Positions 35,250-44,744 are shown, counted from the stretch's first letter. The stretch is 64,000 nucleotides of DNA from Planococcus soli (GCF_016881065.1 NZ_WXYN01000016.1:153012-217011), one strand, 5' to 3'. Translations and numbers: made by a program. The notes: generated by a model not told the origin, from the letters alone.

Positions 35250-35280
35250 TAGCAGTAATGCCTATCACTTGGCTTTTTTG
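35235..35280. terminator. Bidirectional terminator overlapping the GNAT stop
   Basis: AAAAAGCCAAGTGATAG pairs with CTATCACTTGGCTTTTT; A- and T-runs on both sides serve both convergent genes. Confidence 0.9.
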
Positions 35281-35283
35281 CGT

Positions 35284-35607
35284 TTATTCGAAATACAGAT
35301 GCCTGTGTAAGGTACAGCCGGGATTGAATGGCGAAGAACAGACTGGACAAGTAGATGCACAGGCCAAATAGCCGTTGACTGACAGCTCATGTCCGCATGT
35401 TCCGCACAACACTGCTTTTTCATGGAACTGTTCCTTGGGCCAAACCTGTGGCTTGCCGCATCCAGCGGCTTCGTGGCATTCAAAGCACGGAAAATATTCC
35501 TGGCAGCAAAAAAATTTGATGGCTATCCGGTCGATGGATGAATGATAATGAGCGCATCGTGTTTCGGCATCCACGCTAATGCCTTTTACGACTTGATGAT
35601 GTGGCAT
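35284..35607 (-). CDS. CHY zinc-finger protein
   Basis: 107 aa. CHY-type finger: ETRCAHYHSSIDRIAIKFFC, then CFECHEAAG, AVLCGTCGHEL and CPVCSSPFNPGC, supplying ligands for about three zinc ions. In bacteria such small CHY proteins are common but uncharacterised. The ATG at 35607 has AGGGAGA seven bases upstream; the longer frame lacks a site. Confidence 0.87.
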   Translation of the reverse strand: MPHHQVVKGISVDAETRCAHYHSSIDRIAIKFFCCQEYFPCFECHEAAGCGKPQVWPKEQFHEKAVLCGTCGHELSVNGYLACASTCPVCSSPFNPGCTLHRHLYFE

Positions 35608-35713
35608 ATCAAATCTCCCTTTCTGAAACGGAATCAGATAATTTAAGTGGTTCAACTTATATGGTTTGCGTTCTTTCTATGCTACTATGAAAAGGACGAA
35701 ACTACGAATCTAA

Positions 35714-35876
35714 TTCTTCGGGGCAAGGTGAAATTCCTTACCGGCGGTGAGCAGGAAACTGCAAGTCCGTGACCCGGTTAGACGAACGCAGGCATAGGCC
35801 ACTATGTTGTGCGCGTCCAAGCGGTGGAGCTGGTGAAATTCCAGCACCGACAGTTACAGTCTGGATGGGAGAAGAA
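35714..35876 (+). ncRNA. FMN riboswitch (RFN element)
   Basis: Outer helix TTCTTC/GAAGAA encloses the hallmarks GGGGCAAGGTGAAATTCC, ACCGGCGGTGA, AGTCCGTGACCCG and GGTGAAATTCCAGCACCGAC. It fills most of the 336-bp gap 35608-35943. FMN binding should switch off the rib genes. Confidence 0.97.
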
Positions 35877-35900
35877 TCTAGAGATCGGCTTCGTTATGTG

Positions 35901-35936
35901 CCTCTTCTTTTCAATTGAGTTGAAATTGAAAGGAGG
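35901..35936 (+). promoter_or_regulatory. Shine-Dalgarno-sequestering hairpin after the RFN element
   Basis: CCTC...CTTTTCAATT pairs with AATTGAAAGGAGG, hiding the GGAGG of the following ORF. There is no T-run terminator, so FMN control is probably translational. Confidence 0.55.
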
Positions 35937-35943
35937 AATTTGT

Positions 35944-36234
35944 ATGACCAAAAACCTTTATGAGGGACCAGTCCCGGAAATTACAAGGCGACCATCTTTA
36001 ATCCTGCTCCTTTCCTCTGCGGAAAAAGAGCTTTTTCAAGGTATGAAAAACGGCCGGAAAAACGGCCATCTTGATAAAGAAGCAGGGCACATGCACAGAC
36101 CAACCTACAGAAATTTCCTTTCCTCACCACCCATACGCCCCATGGTGGAAAGCACCCAATTACCCGTACGACCCCAATCAAATTTATTCATGCGACCGGA
36201 ACGGAGGAGTGTGGCTAAATGTTTACAGGCATAG
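35944..36234 (+). CDS. Unrecognised 96-aa ORF at the ribD position
   Basis: ATG at 35944 has an excellent AAAGGAGG site, but the product (MTKNLYEGPVPEITRRPS...) matches no family I know and has no RibD features. It overlaps the ribE start by 16 bp. Possibly a regulatory leader ORF that couples riboswitch control to ribE, or the debris left after loss of ribD. Composition is Pro/Arg-rich and unlike neighbours, so coding is uncertain. Confidence 0.35.
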   Translation: MTKNLYEGPVPEITRRPSLILLLSSAEKELFQGMKNGRKNGHLDKEAGHMHRPTYRNFLSSPPIRPMVESTQLPVRPQSNLFMRPERRSVAKCLQA

Positions 36235-36848
36235 TTGAAGAAGTTGGCCACGTGGCCTCAGTCCGTTCCAAACCGCAGGCGATGGAATTGACCATTTCCT
36301 GCGAATTGATCCTAGAGGACGTCAAACGTGGAGACAGCATCTCCATTAATGGCGTGTGTTTGACTGTGTCGGCATTCAACTCCCGCACTTTTACAGTTGA
36401 TGTCATTCCGGAAACAGTCAAGTCTTCGACAATGATCAGTTTAAAAGCAGGATCACGCGTAAATTTAGAACGTGCAATGCCAGCTAACGGCCGTTTTGGC
36501 GGCCATTTTGTCAGCGGCCATATTGATGGTGTCGGCGTGATCCGCTCGGTGAAAAAAGAAGCGAATGCTGTGACCAAAACAATTGAGCTTGAACCGCGGC
36601 TAATGAAGTACATGATGCTGAAAGGTTCCATCGCAGTCGATGGCACTTCACTGACCATTTTTGCGCTTGGCCATAATACGGTGACCATTTCCCTTATTCC
36701 GACTACACAGGAAGATTCGCTGTTAGGAGATAAAGGAATTGGCGGCAAGGTCAATATTGAATGCGATTTATTGGCGAAATATACCGAACGCATTCAGACA
36801 GCGGAACCGAAAATCAGCCGAAGCTGGCTGGCTGAAAATGGATTTTAA
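36219..36848 (+). CDS. ribE: Riboflavin synthase, alpha subunit
   Basis: 209 aa with two homologous lumazine-binding halves: [12 protein letters not shown]...[11 protein letters not shown]...[11 protein letters not shown] and the second half with [13 protein letters not shown]. It dismutates two 6,7-dimethyl-8-ribityllumazines to riboflavin. GGAGGAG lies about ten bases before the ATG. First recognisable gene of the FMN-controlled operon. Confidence 0.95.
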   Translation: MFTGIVEEVGHVASVRSKPQAMELTISCELILEDVKRGDSISINGVCLTVSAFNSRTFTVDVIPETVKSSTMISLKAGSRVNLERAMPANGRFGGHFVSGHIDGVGVIRSVKKEANAVTKTIELEPRLMKYMMLKGSIAVDGTSLTIFALGHNTVTISLIPTTQEDSLLGDKGIGGKVNIECDLLAKYTERIQTAEPKISRSWLAENGF

Positions 36849-36865
36849 AGGGAGGCGCAGCAGAG

Positions 36866-37486
36866 ATGTTCTACACAGTGGAAAAAGCCATTGAAGATTT
36901 GAAAAATGGCAAAGCCATCATCGTCATTGATGATGAAGATAGAGAAAACGAAGGCGATTTTATCGCACTGGCTGAGTTTGCTTCACCCCAAATCGTCAAT
37001 TTGATGGCGACTGAAGGAAGAGGGCTGATTTGCGTGCCCGTTGCTCAATCTATCGCCCAAAAATTAGAAATTGGTCTTATGACCGATGATAATACGGATG
37101 AATTTGGCACAGCTTTTACCATCAGCATTGACCACAAAGATACGACGACAGGAATCAGTGCTTATGAACGTTCCCACACCATCACCAGTTTGGTGAAGCC
37201 GGATGCGAAAGCGGCGGATTTTAAACGTCCAGGCCACATTTTCCCGTTGATTGCTAAAGATGGCGGTGTGCTTGAACGCACGGGACACACTGAAGCAGCG
37301 GTCGATTTAGCGAAGCTGGCAGGCTCTCCGCCGGCAGGAGTCATCTGTGAAATCATGAATGCTGACGGCACAATGGCTAGAGTGGACGATTTGCTGAAAG
37401 TAGCAGAGCGGCTCGAGCTTGGAATTCTCACCATTAAAGACTTGGTATCATACCAGCAAAAGAACCAAAACACGACAGCCTATTAA
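36866..37486 (+). CDS. ribB: 3,4-dihydroxy-2-butanone-4-phosphate synthase, without the RibA domain
   Basis: 206 aa. Complete DHBP synthase with [21 protein letters not shown] and RPGHIFPL...[11 protein letters not shown]. Firmicute relatives are usually about 400-aa RibBA fusions with GTP cyclohydrolase II behind this domain; here the protein stops after [18 protein letters not shown] and the next gene begins 23 bp later. No RibA zinc motif is present in any frame. So ribA must be elsewhere or was lost. It makes the four-carbon unit from ribulose 5-phosphate. Confidence 0.93.
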   Translation: MFYTVEKAIEDLKNGKAIIVIDDEDRENEGDFIALAEFASPQIVNLMATEGRGLICVPVAQSIAQKLEIGLMTDDNTDEFGTAFTISIDHKDTTTGISAYERSHTITSLVKPDAKAADFKRPGHIFPLIAKDGGVLERTGHTEAAVDLAKLAGSPPAGVICEIMNADGTMARVDDLLKVAERLELGILTIKDLVSYQQKNQNTTAY

Positions 37487-37509
37487 TCTACCAGAGGAGA
37501 TGGAATTGC

Positions 37510-37974
37510 ATGACTGTACATTTTGAAGGATATTTAAATGGTGAAGGACTGCGGATCGGCATAGTTGTCGGACGCTTTAACGAATTTATCACAAGCAAAT
37601 TACTGGGTGGTGCAGAAGACGCGTTGAAGCGTCACGGCGTTGGAGAAAATGATGTCTCAATCGCTTGGGTACCAGGAGCTTTTGAAATTCCGCTAGTCGC
37701 AAAAAAAATGGCGATGAGCGGAAACTATGATGCAGTCATCACTTTAGGAACTGTTATTAGAGGAGCTACGCCGCATTTCGATTATGTCTGCAGCGAAGTT
37801 GCTAAAGGCGTATCCAGAGCAAGCGACCAATCAGACATTCCTGTCATTTTTGGTGTATTGACAACCGACTCTATTGAACAAGCGATTGAGCGGGCAGGAA
37901 CAAAAGCAGGCAACAAAGGCTGGGAATCAGCAGCAGGCGCAATTGAAATGGCGAATCTTATGAAAAAATTATAA
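37510..37974 (+). CDS. ribH: 6,7-dimethyl-8-ribityllumazine synthase
   Basis: 154 aa, full length. Motifs [38 protein letters not shown] and [11 protein letters not shown] are intact. It condenses the RibB product with the ribitylamino-pyrimidine. Members form 60-subunit capsids in Bacillus. Followed by a terminator. Confidence 0.96.
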   Translation: MTVHFEGYLNGEGLRIGIVVGRFNEFITSKLLGGAEDALKRHGVGENDVSIAWVPGAFEIPLVAKKMAMSGNYDAVITLGTVIRGATPHFDYVCSEVAKGVSRASDQSDIPVIFGVLTTDSIEQAIERAGTKAGNKGWESAAGAIEMANLMKKL

Positions 37975-37978
37975 TATC

Positions 37979-38012
37979 CGGCTCCTGGGCTTTTGCTCAG
38001 GGGTTTTTTCGA
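37979..38012 (+). terminator. Rho-independent terminator of the rib operon
   Basis: CTCCTGGGC pairs with GCTCAGGGG (two G-T pairs), followed by TTTTTT. Confidence 0.82.
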
Positions 38013-38162
38013 GATTAAAAAATGAGTTTTAGGGGAATGTGATGTATAACAGCACTAGGTCTGCCGAATCACTGATAGAGTGAACATAGATCGGTGCGAA
38101 CCCGTTTCCTGGGTTATAGGACTTGCAAATTGAGAGACAAAATCGAATTAGGGTGTGGGATT

Positions 38163-38693
38163 ATGAACAAGACAATTTATTTGATCAGGCATTGCCAGGC
38201 GACTGGGCAGGCGCCCGACGCAGAATTGACCGAAGCAGGAAAAAAACAGGCGCAGGACTTGGCGGAATTTCTGCAAAATCGACAGGTTATTCATTTCATT
38301 TCGAGTCCATTTACACGCGCTATTCAGTCCATCGAACCAGCAGCAGATCGGATGGACTTGCCGATTGAAATTGATGACCGATTGGCTGAACGCGTATTAA
38401 GTTCTGAAGATCTGCCGGATTGGATGGAAAAGCTGGAGGAGTCTTTCAATAATGCGGATTTGAAATTCGCCGGGGGTGAATCGGGAAAAGAAGCCACGGA
38501 TCGTGCAATGGAGGTACTGAACGAAATGAAAGACAGAACTGCAGCGGTGACTCACGGGAATTTATTGGGGTTGCTTCTGAAACAAATTGATGCGAGCTAT
38601 GGGTTTTCGGAGTGGAAGAGGCTGACAAATCCGGATGTCTATGAAGTCGAGATAAGAGGAGGCACTCCTATTGTAAAGCGAGTGTGGAGCTGA
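38163..38693 (+). CDS. Histidine phosphatase family protein
   Basis: 176 aa phosphoglycerate-mutase-like fold. The catalytic motif is LIRHCQATG (His10, RHC instead of the common RHG); the second histidine is in AVTHGN. Usual targets are small phosphoesters; the substrate is unknown. ATG at 38163 with GGGTGTGGG upstream; a longer frame lacks a site. Confidence 0.85.
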   Translation: MNKTIYLIRHCQATGQAPDAELTEAGKKQAQDLAEFLQNRQVIHFISSPFTRAIQSIEPAADRMDLPIEIDDRLAERVLSSEDLPDWMEKLEESFNNADLKFAGGESGKEATDRAMEVLNEMKDRTAAVTHGNLLGLLLKQIDASYGFSEWKRLTNPDVYEVEIRGGTPIVKRVWS

Positions 38694-38747
38694 CTCCATA
38701 GGAAAGCCGACAGCGTATAGAATTGCTGCCGGCTGAAGTGCCTTCCT

Positions 38748-39371
38748 TTATTCAAGTGTATTGCCTTCATTTGGAATTGGAGTGTTTTTGAGCAGACCTG
38801 CTAAATGATAGGTGTTGTAGGCAAGCCGCTGGATGGCTGATTTGGTGAATTCATTGTCTCTTCCAGCATCCATATAGGAGTCGCCGGGTCCTGCTTCACC
38901 AACCCAATAGGCATCAACATTAGGCGGGATGACAAAGCCGATATGTGAAAGTCCATAGAGAATGGACGCCGCAGCATGCTTGGCGCCGTCTTCATTGCCA
39001 GTAATAGCCACACCTCCGACTTTATTATAGAAAATGGCTTGTCCTTTATCATTGGTGACACCGCTGCTGCCATATAGGCGTTCAATTGCTTGGGTGGCCA
39101 GTGAGCTTTTTTCTCCAAGCCAGAGAGGCGTCCCAATAATGACGATATCTGCAGCCAATATTTTTTTGAGAATCTGTGGCCATTGATCCCCTTCACCCAT
39201 ATCTTCCTGCACGCCATAGGCAATGTCGTAATCCGCTAAACGAATAATCTCGGATTCAACACCCAACTGATTATAATGGACCTGTACATCGTGGATAAAC
39301 GCTTCTGTGTGAGAAGGTTCTTTTGAATTTTTTAATGAAGTATTGAGAAAAACTGCTTTTAATGTCTGCAT
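38748..39371 (-). CDS. Flavodoxin-fold NAD(P)H oxidoreductase
   Basis: 207 aa. NADPH-dependent FMN reductase/flavodoxin fold: VFLNTSLKNSKEPSHTEAF, DIVIIGTPLWLGEKSS, and GGVAITGNEDGAKHAAASI. Likely binds FMN and reduces quinones, azo or nitro compounds, or acts in redox stress. It starts after AAGGAGCG. The palindrome at 39392 may bind its regulator. Confidence 0.83.
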   Translation of the reverse strand: MQTLKAVFLNTSLKNSKEPSHTEAFIHDVQVHYNQLGVESEIIRLADYDIAYGVQEDMGEGDQWPQILKKILAADIVIIGTPLWLGEKSSLATQAIERLYGSSGVTNDKGQAIFYNKVGGVAITGNEDGAKHAAASILYGLSHIGFVIPPNVDAYWVGEAGPGDSYMDAGRDNEFTKSAIQRLAYNTYHLAGLLKNTPIPNEGNTLE

Positions 39372-39391
39372 CTTATCGCTCCTTATGATTA

Positions 39392-39402
39392 GTTAGGCTA
39401 AC
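39392..39402. promoter_or_regulatory. Short palindrome upstream of the flavodoxin-like gene
   Basis: GTTAGGCTAAC, with outer ATTAG/CTAAT pairs a little further out, 21 bp before the start. Resembles operators of MarR-type regulators; unproven. Confidence 0.35.
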
Positions 39403-39640
39403 AAATTGAGCTAATATATTTGTTCTCCACACTGCATGTGCTGCACCGTAATTCTAAAAATAGAGGCTTAATGGCAAGCTTGGATTATCCAGCCGCTTTT
39501 GTGAATGAGGTGATGGTGAAAACCGGAATATCGGCAGGCGGCGATCATTAGTTCAACGTATACAATTCTCTATTCCCTTTTAGACCAAATTTATGCAACA
39601 TCCGATGTGGGTAATCGTCTGTAGAAAAGAGGTGTTCCAA

Positions 39641-41461
39641 ATGAAGAAAACAGATATGCTGCCTTATGCTTTGATCTTTCTTTTGTTATTAATTAAAGTA
39701 AGTGCTTTTCGTATCCTTATTTTTGATACTAAATCGATTTTACATATTGTGTTGATTGAGTTTCCAATGTGGGCTTTTTTGTTGTCGGTTGTTTTGCTGT
39801 TAGCTAAAAAGAAGCTTTGGCTTGCAGTTTGGATTTTTAACTTGCTCACTTCCATCATTTTTTTCGTAGTCACACTTTATATCCGCTATTATTCTACTAT
39901 TCCTTCCTATTACGATTTGCAGCAGTTGAATCAGTCAAGCTCTGTCAGCGGTACGATTACAATGCTGTCGACCCCATGGGATTTTCTGTTTTTCCTGGAT
40001 GCAGTTTTGCTGCTATTCCTTGTACGACGCTGGAAACAGCCAGTGAAACCAGCTGCGATGAAGTACGTGGCGGTAAGCATGGCAGCAGTCTGCACAGTTA
40101 CGGTTGTCTATGCGCTTCAGCAGCCAATCATCGACGTTTCCTATTTTGCGAAAGAAAATGGTTTTTTGCAGTCTCAAGTGGTTCAATTGTATAACCGTTC
40201 AACTGAAACTGCCCACGCCTCTTCAAGCAAACTGTCCGCAAAAGAGCTGGAAGAGCTCAAAGGAAATGAATTTGTTAAGGTCAGTAAACATGAAAGTTTT
40301 GGAGTTGCAGAAGGCCGCAACCTGTTCGTTATTCAAGTGGAATCTTTGCAGAATTTTGTCATCGGCCGAACATTGAACGGCCAGGAAATTACTCCTAACC
40401 TCAATAAGCTGTTAACTGAAAGTGCTTATTTTTCTAATGTCTTTCAGCAGGTGGGAGCGGGCACAACTTCTGATGCCGAATGGATGACCAATACAGGACT
40501 GTATCCGCAAGGCATGATTCCTACAGCGAACAGCCTTTCCGGTAAAGAAGCACCTTCATTGGCGCGGACATTGAAAGAGCATGGTTACGGCTCTGCCACT
40601 TATCATGCGGACGATGTAACATTCTGGAACCGCGACGTTCTTTATCCGGTTCTTGGCTATGAAGAGATTTTCTCAATTGATGATCTTCCAGATATCAAAA
40701 ATGTCGGTTTCGGTCCAGCTGATGAAGTGCTGTTTGATTTTGCAGCAAATGAATTGCCCCGGCAATTGGAGACTTATGAGCGCATCTACGCCAATATTGT
40801 GACAGTCACGAGCCATACGCCATTCGAAATGCCGGAATCCATGCAGCATTTAAACCTGCCTGCAGAATATGAAGGCATGTATATTGGGAATTACTTTCAG
40901 TCAATCCGTTACGCAGATGAACAGATCGGTGTATTCATTCAGGAATTAAAAGACCAGGGAATTTATGACGAATCCCTGATTGCGATTTTCGGAGATCATT
41001 CCGGTATGCACGGAACGCTGGTAACGGAAGAAGATCAATTGTTATTGGGCGATTTTTTGGGACATGACTATTCCTTGAAAGATCAATACACCATTCCGCT
41101 GATTTTTACAGGCGGAAATCTATTCGAAGAGACAGAAATGACACGAATTGCTGGGCAGACAGACATTATGCCGACGCTGTTGGCCTTGCTCGGAGTCGAA
41201 CATGAAGAGCCGATGATGGGCCATAACCTATTCCAATACAAAAAAAATCTATTGGGCATGCGCTATTATTTGCCTGGCGGATCTTATATCCAGTCGGAAC
41301 AATTCTATAAAGCACCCGGTGCAAAGTTGCCTGAAGTACTGTACGATTTGAAAACCATGGAGAAACGCAGCAAAAATAGCGAGGCTAAAAAGCATATCAA
41401 AGATACTGAAACCTTGATGAATTATGCGGATTTGCTATTGAAGGACTATATAGAGGAATAA
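39641..41461 (+). CDS. LtaS-family membrane sulfatase (lipoteichoic acid synthase-like)
   Basis: 606 aa. Five N-terminal membrane segments (within about 1-165) and an extracellular sulfatase domain. The catalytic Thr276 is in GTTSDAEWMTNTGLYPQG; AIFGDHSGMHG holds metal ligands. LtaS enzymes polymerise glycerol phosphate from phosphatidylglycerol; paralogues (YfnI, YqgS, YvgJ-like) act as primase or stress forms, and which one this is cannot be told. ATG at 39641 after GAGGTG. Confidence 0.92.
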   Translation: MKKTDMLPYALIFLLLLIKVSAFRILIFDTKSILHIVLIEFPMWAFLLSVVLLLAKKKLWLAVWIFNLLTSIIFFVVTLYIRYYSTIPSYYDLQQLNQSSSVSGTITMLSTPWDFLFFLDAVLLLFLVRRWKQPVKPAAMKYVAVSMAAVCTVTVVYALQQPIIDVSYFAKENGFLQSQVVQLYNRSTETAHASSSKLSAKELEELKGNEFVKVSKHESFGVAEGRNLFVIQVESLQNFVIGRTLNGQEITPNLNKLLTESAYFSNVFQQVGAGTTSDAEWMTNTGLYPQGMIPTANSLSGKEAPSLARTLKEHGYGSATYHADDVTFWNRDVLYPVLGYEEIFSIDDLPDIKNVGFGPADEVLFDFAANELPRQLETYERIYANIVTVTSHTPFEMPESMQHLNLPAEYEGMYIGNYFQSIRYADEQIGVFIQELKDQGIYDESLIAIFGDHSGMHGTLVTEEDQLLLGDFLGHDYSLKDQYTIPLIFTGGNLFEETEMTRIAGQTDIMPTLLALLGVEHEEPMMGHNLFQYKKNLLGMRYYLPGGSYIQSEQFYKAPGAKLPEVLYDLKTMEKRSKNSEAKKHIKDTETLMNYADLLLKDYIEE

Positions 41462-41462
41462 T

Positions 41463-41491
41463 TTCCTTAGGCAAAGAGAAACCACTATAAT
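41463..41491 (+). promoter_or_regulatory. Promoter of the GTPase gene
   Basis: Perfect -10 TATAAT (41486-41491) with a weak -35 TTCCTT at 17-bp spacing. Confidence 0.5.
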
Positions 41492-41526
41492 AGACAGTAA
41501 GCTAGAGATGAGGGGGAAAAAGGTCT

Positions 41527-42540
41527 ATGGTAAAAGAATTTGAAAAAGAAGTCATGCAAGCAATGGACAAAATGTTTGAAAATGAAATGAAAAAAGTAAA
41601 TGATGCACTGGATCAAGAGCTTTTGATTTCTTTGATCGGCGAAGTCAATGCCGGCAAGTCTTCCACTGTCAATAAAATAATCGGTGAGGATATTGCCAGT
41701 ACGAATCCGATGCCTGGAGAAACAGTCAGTGTGGATCCCTATAATATTCGCGGGCTGGAAAACATCAAGTTCATGGATACACCGGGATTGAACGATCCGA
41801 ACGATGAAAATCCTAAAAAAACCTTGGAGTTTGTGCAGAAATCCGATGTTGTATTGTTTTTCCTGAATGCAGCCGGCACGGTGTTTTCTGAAAGTGAAAA
41901 AGAAAAGTTCAATGAAATCGAAAAACACAATAAAGATATCTTAATTGTTTTAAATAAAATCGATGCGGCGGAAAATATTCCGTCCATCATCAAATTTGTC
42001 CAAGATCATACGGGACATAAATACAAAGTCATTCCAATTTCTTCAAAAACAGAAGAAAACCTGGAAACTTTAAAGAAGGAAATTCTTTTTTTGCTCGAAA
42101 AGAAGGGTAAGGACCTGCTCTTCGCCAAAAGCATGAAAGAAAAATCCTCGGCTGCTACACGGTGGATTATTGGTGCCGGCATTTCAGCCGGGGTCATCGG
42201 GGCATCGCCCATCCCGGGTTCAGACGTACTGCCGCTGACAACACTGCAAGTTGGCTTGATTATCAAATTGTCGAATCTTTACGATAAACCATTAACCAAA
42301 AAAGCAGCCAAAGACATGATTGTCATCACTGCGACACAGACGATCGGCCATACCCTTTACCGTCAGGCGTTGAAGTTTATTCCTGGAGCAGGTTCTATTA
42401 TTGGTGGAACTGTCGCTTCATCCATGACATTGGCGCTTGGCTATGGCGTGAAATATGCTTACGAAAACAATATCGCCATTGACTATGACATGATCGGCGA
42501 CTTGTTCGAGAAACTGAAAAAACGCGAGAAAAAAGCCTGA
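41527..42540 (+). CDS. Dynamin/Era-like GTPase with DUF697 domain
   Basis: 337 aa. G1 GEVNAGKS (38-45), G3 DTPGL, G4 NKID, then a glycine-rich hydrophobic region from about residue 205 (WIIGAGISAGVIGASPIPGSDVLPL) typical of DUF697, which inserts into membranes. Probably a membrane-associated GTPase; its role is not established. Strong site GAGGGGG upstream. Terminator follows. Confidence 0.87.
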   Translation: MVKEFEKEVMQAMDKMFENEMKKVNDALDQELLISLIGEVNAGKSSTVNKIIGEDIASTNPMPGETVSVDPYNIRGLENIKFMDTPGLNDPNDENPKKTLEFVQKSDVVLFFLNAAGTVFSESEKEKFNEIEKHNKDILIVLNKIDAAENIPSIIKFVQDHTGHKYKVIPISSKTEENLETLKKEILFLLEKKGKDLLFAKSMKEKSSAATRWIIGAGISAGVIGASPIPGSDVLPLTTLQVGLIIKLSNLYDKPLTKKAAKDMIVITATQTIGHTLYRQALKFIPGAGSIIGGTVASSMTLALGYGVKYAYENNIAIDYDMIGDLFEKLKKREKKA

Positions 42541-42548
42541 CGACTGCC

Positions 42549-42583
42549 GAACCGCCCTTCTTGCATAGAAGGGCGGTTTTCAA
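42549..42583 (+). terminator. Rho-independent terminator
   Basis: AACCGCCCTTCT pairs with AGAAGGGCGGTT, followed by TT-rich sequence. Confidence 0.87.
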
Positions 42584-42644
42584 TTTGCTTGCGTCTTTCG
42601 GATTTGTCATTTACCTTTAGGAGAAAGATAGGCGGAGGTGCGGG

Positions 42645-43325
42645 ATGAAGATATTGGTAGTGGAAGATAACCCGAGCGTCAGCTCCATGCTCGAACTGTT
42701 TTTCTCAAAAGAAGGCATCCAGGGCGAGTTTGCAGCTGACGGACTGGAAGGTTACCAGAAATATAAAGAGGGCTCGCACGATTTGCTGATACTGGATTGG
42801 ATGCTTCCAGGAATGGACGGCATCGCGCTGTGCCGAAGAATCCGGGAGGAAGGAAATTCGGTCCCAATCATCATGCTGACGGCTAAAGACAGCGAATCGG
42901 ATCAGGTCATCGGCTTTGAAATGGGGGCAGATGATTATGTGACAAAGCCGTTCAGCCCGCTGACACTGATGGCCAGAATCAAAGCGGTTACGCGCCGGAC
43001 CCAGAAGGCGGAAACCATTTCGAACCTTATTAAAACCGCCCATTTTACTGTCAATAAGGAAACACGCAATATCTTGAAGGATGGCCAGGAAGTCGACAGC
43101 CTGACACCAAAGGAATTCGATTTGCTGGTATTCTTCCTGCAGCACCCGAAGCAGGTGTTCAGCCGGGAACAATTATTGGAGCAAGTATGGGGCTACCAGT
43201 TTTATGGCGATGAGCGCACAGTAGATGTCCACATCAAACGCCTTCGCAAGAAGATCGATGGCGGCGATAAGCTGTTCCATACGGTATGGGGAGTTGGCTA
43301 TAAATTTGAAGAACACGCGAGTTAA
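42645..43325 (+). CDS. OmpR-family response regulator
   Basis: 226 aa. Receiver domain with phospho-acceptor Asp51 (LLILDWMLPGMDG) and Lys in DDYVTKPFSP; winged-helix DNA-binding domain from about 128 with TVDVHIKRLRKKI. Operon with a sensor kinase, and in front of a foldase and an HtrA protease, which makes secretion or envelope stress (CssRS-like) the likely signal; that link is inferred from context. Confidence 0.93.
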   Translation: MKILVVEDNPSVSSMLELFFSKEGIQGEFAADGLEGYQKYKEGSHDLLILDWMLPGMDGIALCRRIREEGNSVPIIMLTAKDSESDQVIGFEMGADDYVTKPFSPLTLMARIKAVTRRTQKAETISNLIKTAHFTVNKETRNILKDGQEVDSLTPKEFDLLVFFLQHPKQVFSREQLLEQVWGYQFYGDERTVDVHIKRLRKKIDGGDKLFHTVWGVGYKFEEHAS

Positions 43326-44709
43326 GTATTTCTACCAGCTGATTGCCAGCCATATGAGCATTTTGCTGATCGCTTTTTTGATTTTGAGCATTTTATTCGT
43401 CCGCTATGTTGATGATTTTGCTTACAATGAAAAAGCGGAAGAGCTGGAGAACTATGGCGAACAGATTATTGCCGAGCTCGAACGGCCGCGGCCGGGTACC
43501 AACCTGCAAGCCTATGTATCCATTTTAGAAGCTCAGAATATAAACTTTATCGTCTTCGATCAGCAAAGCCGTATTCTGTATCCGGTAGCTGGTTCATTTC
43601 CGCCTGTGGAGCTGACGCAGGAGGAATGGAGCGTCATTGAACAGGGAGAAACGCTTGTGGTCAATCGCGATGTCGAGCGATTTGAATTTACAGTAACATT
43701 CGTAGCCATGCCGTATTTTGAAAATAACCAATTGGCTGGCGGCGTCCTGCTGGCCTCTCCTGTCAGCGGCATCAGTGAAATGATCGCTGAATTGAATAAA
43801 ACTTTGATCACCACAATTTTAGTTGCGTTGGCGATTGCGCTGCTGCTTAGCCTGTGGCTGTCAAAAATGCACGTCAGCCGGATTCAGCGGATGCGTAAAG
43901 CGACCTCCATGATCAGCGAAGGCCATTACGATGTTAATCTTCCGGAATCGAATTTTGATGAATTTGGTGATTTGGCGCATGATTTCAACAAAATGGCTGC
44001 AAAACTGCAGCAGTCCAACGAAGAAATCGACCGGCTTGAAAATCGCCGGCGCCAGTTTATGGCGGACGTTTCTCATGAAATGCGGACGCCTTTGACGACA
44101 ATCGCCGGCATCATTGAAGGGCTGCGCAACAATATGATTGAAGAAGGCCAGCGCGAAAAAGGGATCCGCCTGGCGAGCGAGGAAACAAAGCGGCTGATGC
44201 GGCTGGTCAATGAAAACCTTGACTACGAAAAAATCAGGTCCAATCAGGTGATTCTGACTAAAGAGGAAATCGATGCAGACGAACTTCTGGAAATTATCCA
44301 GGAGCAGCTTTACCTGCAGGCAAAAGAGAAAAACGATACGATTGTCATCAATTCCAATCCGGGTGATGTTATCTATGGGGACATGGATCGGTTGATTCAA
44401 ATTTTGATGAATATCGTCAAAAACGCTATTCAGTTTACAGAGAACGGCACCATCTCCTTAACAACGCATTCTGAAAGGGATCACATGGTGATTACAGTAG
44501 AAGACGATGGGACAGGAATTGATGTAAAGGAAATCGATATGATTTGGCGCAGGTTCTACAAAGCGGATTTATCCCGCGGGAGCGGCCAATTTGGACTGGG
44601 CTTATCGATTGTTAAAAAATTAGTGACACTGCATGACGGAGAAATCCATGTAGAAAGCGAAAAGGGGCAGGGGACGAAATTCATCATCCAATTGCCGCAT
44701 AAAAAATGA
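43306..44709 (+). CDS. Sensor histidine kinase
   Basis: 467 aa from the TTG at 43306, overlapping the regulator by 20 bp. Two transmembrane segments (about 14-33 and 165-185) flank an extracytoplasmic domain of ~130 residues with no recognised fold. HAMP follows, then HisKA with His257 in DVSHEMRTPLTT, and HATPase boxes (NIVKNAIQF, DDGTGID, GLGLSIVKKL). Exact start is uncertain because no ATG is well placed; the frame upstream runs inside the regulator gene. Confidence 0.9.
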   Translation: MKNTRVKYFYQLIASHMSILLIAFLILSILFVRYVDDFAYNEKAEELENYGEQIIAELERPRPGTNLQAYVSILEAQNINFIVFDQQSRILYPVAGSFPPVELTQEEWSVIEQGETLVVNRDVERFEFTVTFVAMPYFENNQLAGGVLLASPVSGISEMIAELNKTLITTILVALAIALLLSLWLSKMHVSRIQRMRKATSMISEGHYDVNLPESNFDEFGDLAHDFNKMAAKLQQSNEEIDRLENRRRQFMADVSHEMRTPLTTIAGIIEGLRNNMIEEGQREKGIRLASEETKRLMRLVNENLDYEKIRSNQVILTKEEIDADELLEIIQEQLYLQAKEKNDTIVINSNPGDVIYGDMDRLIQILMNIVKNAIQFTENGTISLTTHSERDHMVITVEDDGTGIDVKEIDMIWRRFYKADLSRGSGQFGLGLSIVKKLVTLHDGEIHVESEKGQGTKFIIQLPHKK

Positions 44710-44744
44710 CTTGGGAGAAGCAATCCCAAGTCGTTTTTTTGTTT
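44708..44744 (+). terminator. Rho-independent terminator after the kinase
   Basis: GACTTGGGA pairs with TCCCAAGTC, followed by TTTTTTT. Confidence 0.9.

Noticed and set aside
36062-36240. Aromatic, proline-rich peptide in the +2 frame (HPYAPWWKAPNYPYDPNQ)
   Set aside because: It looks protein-like, but has no good start or ribosome site and runs out of frame into ribE; could be a chance frame or a frameshifted relic of the 35944 ORF.
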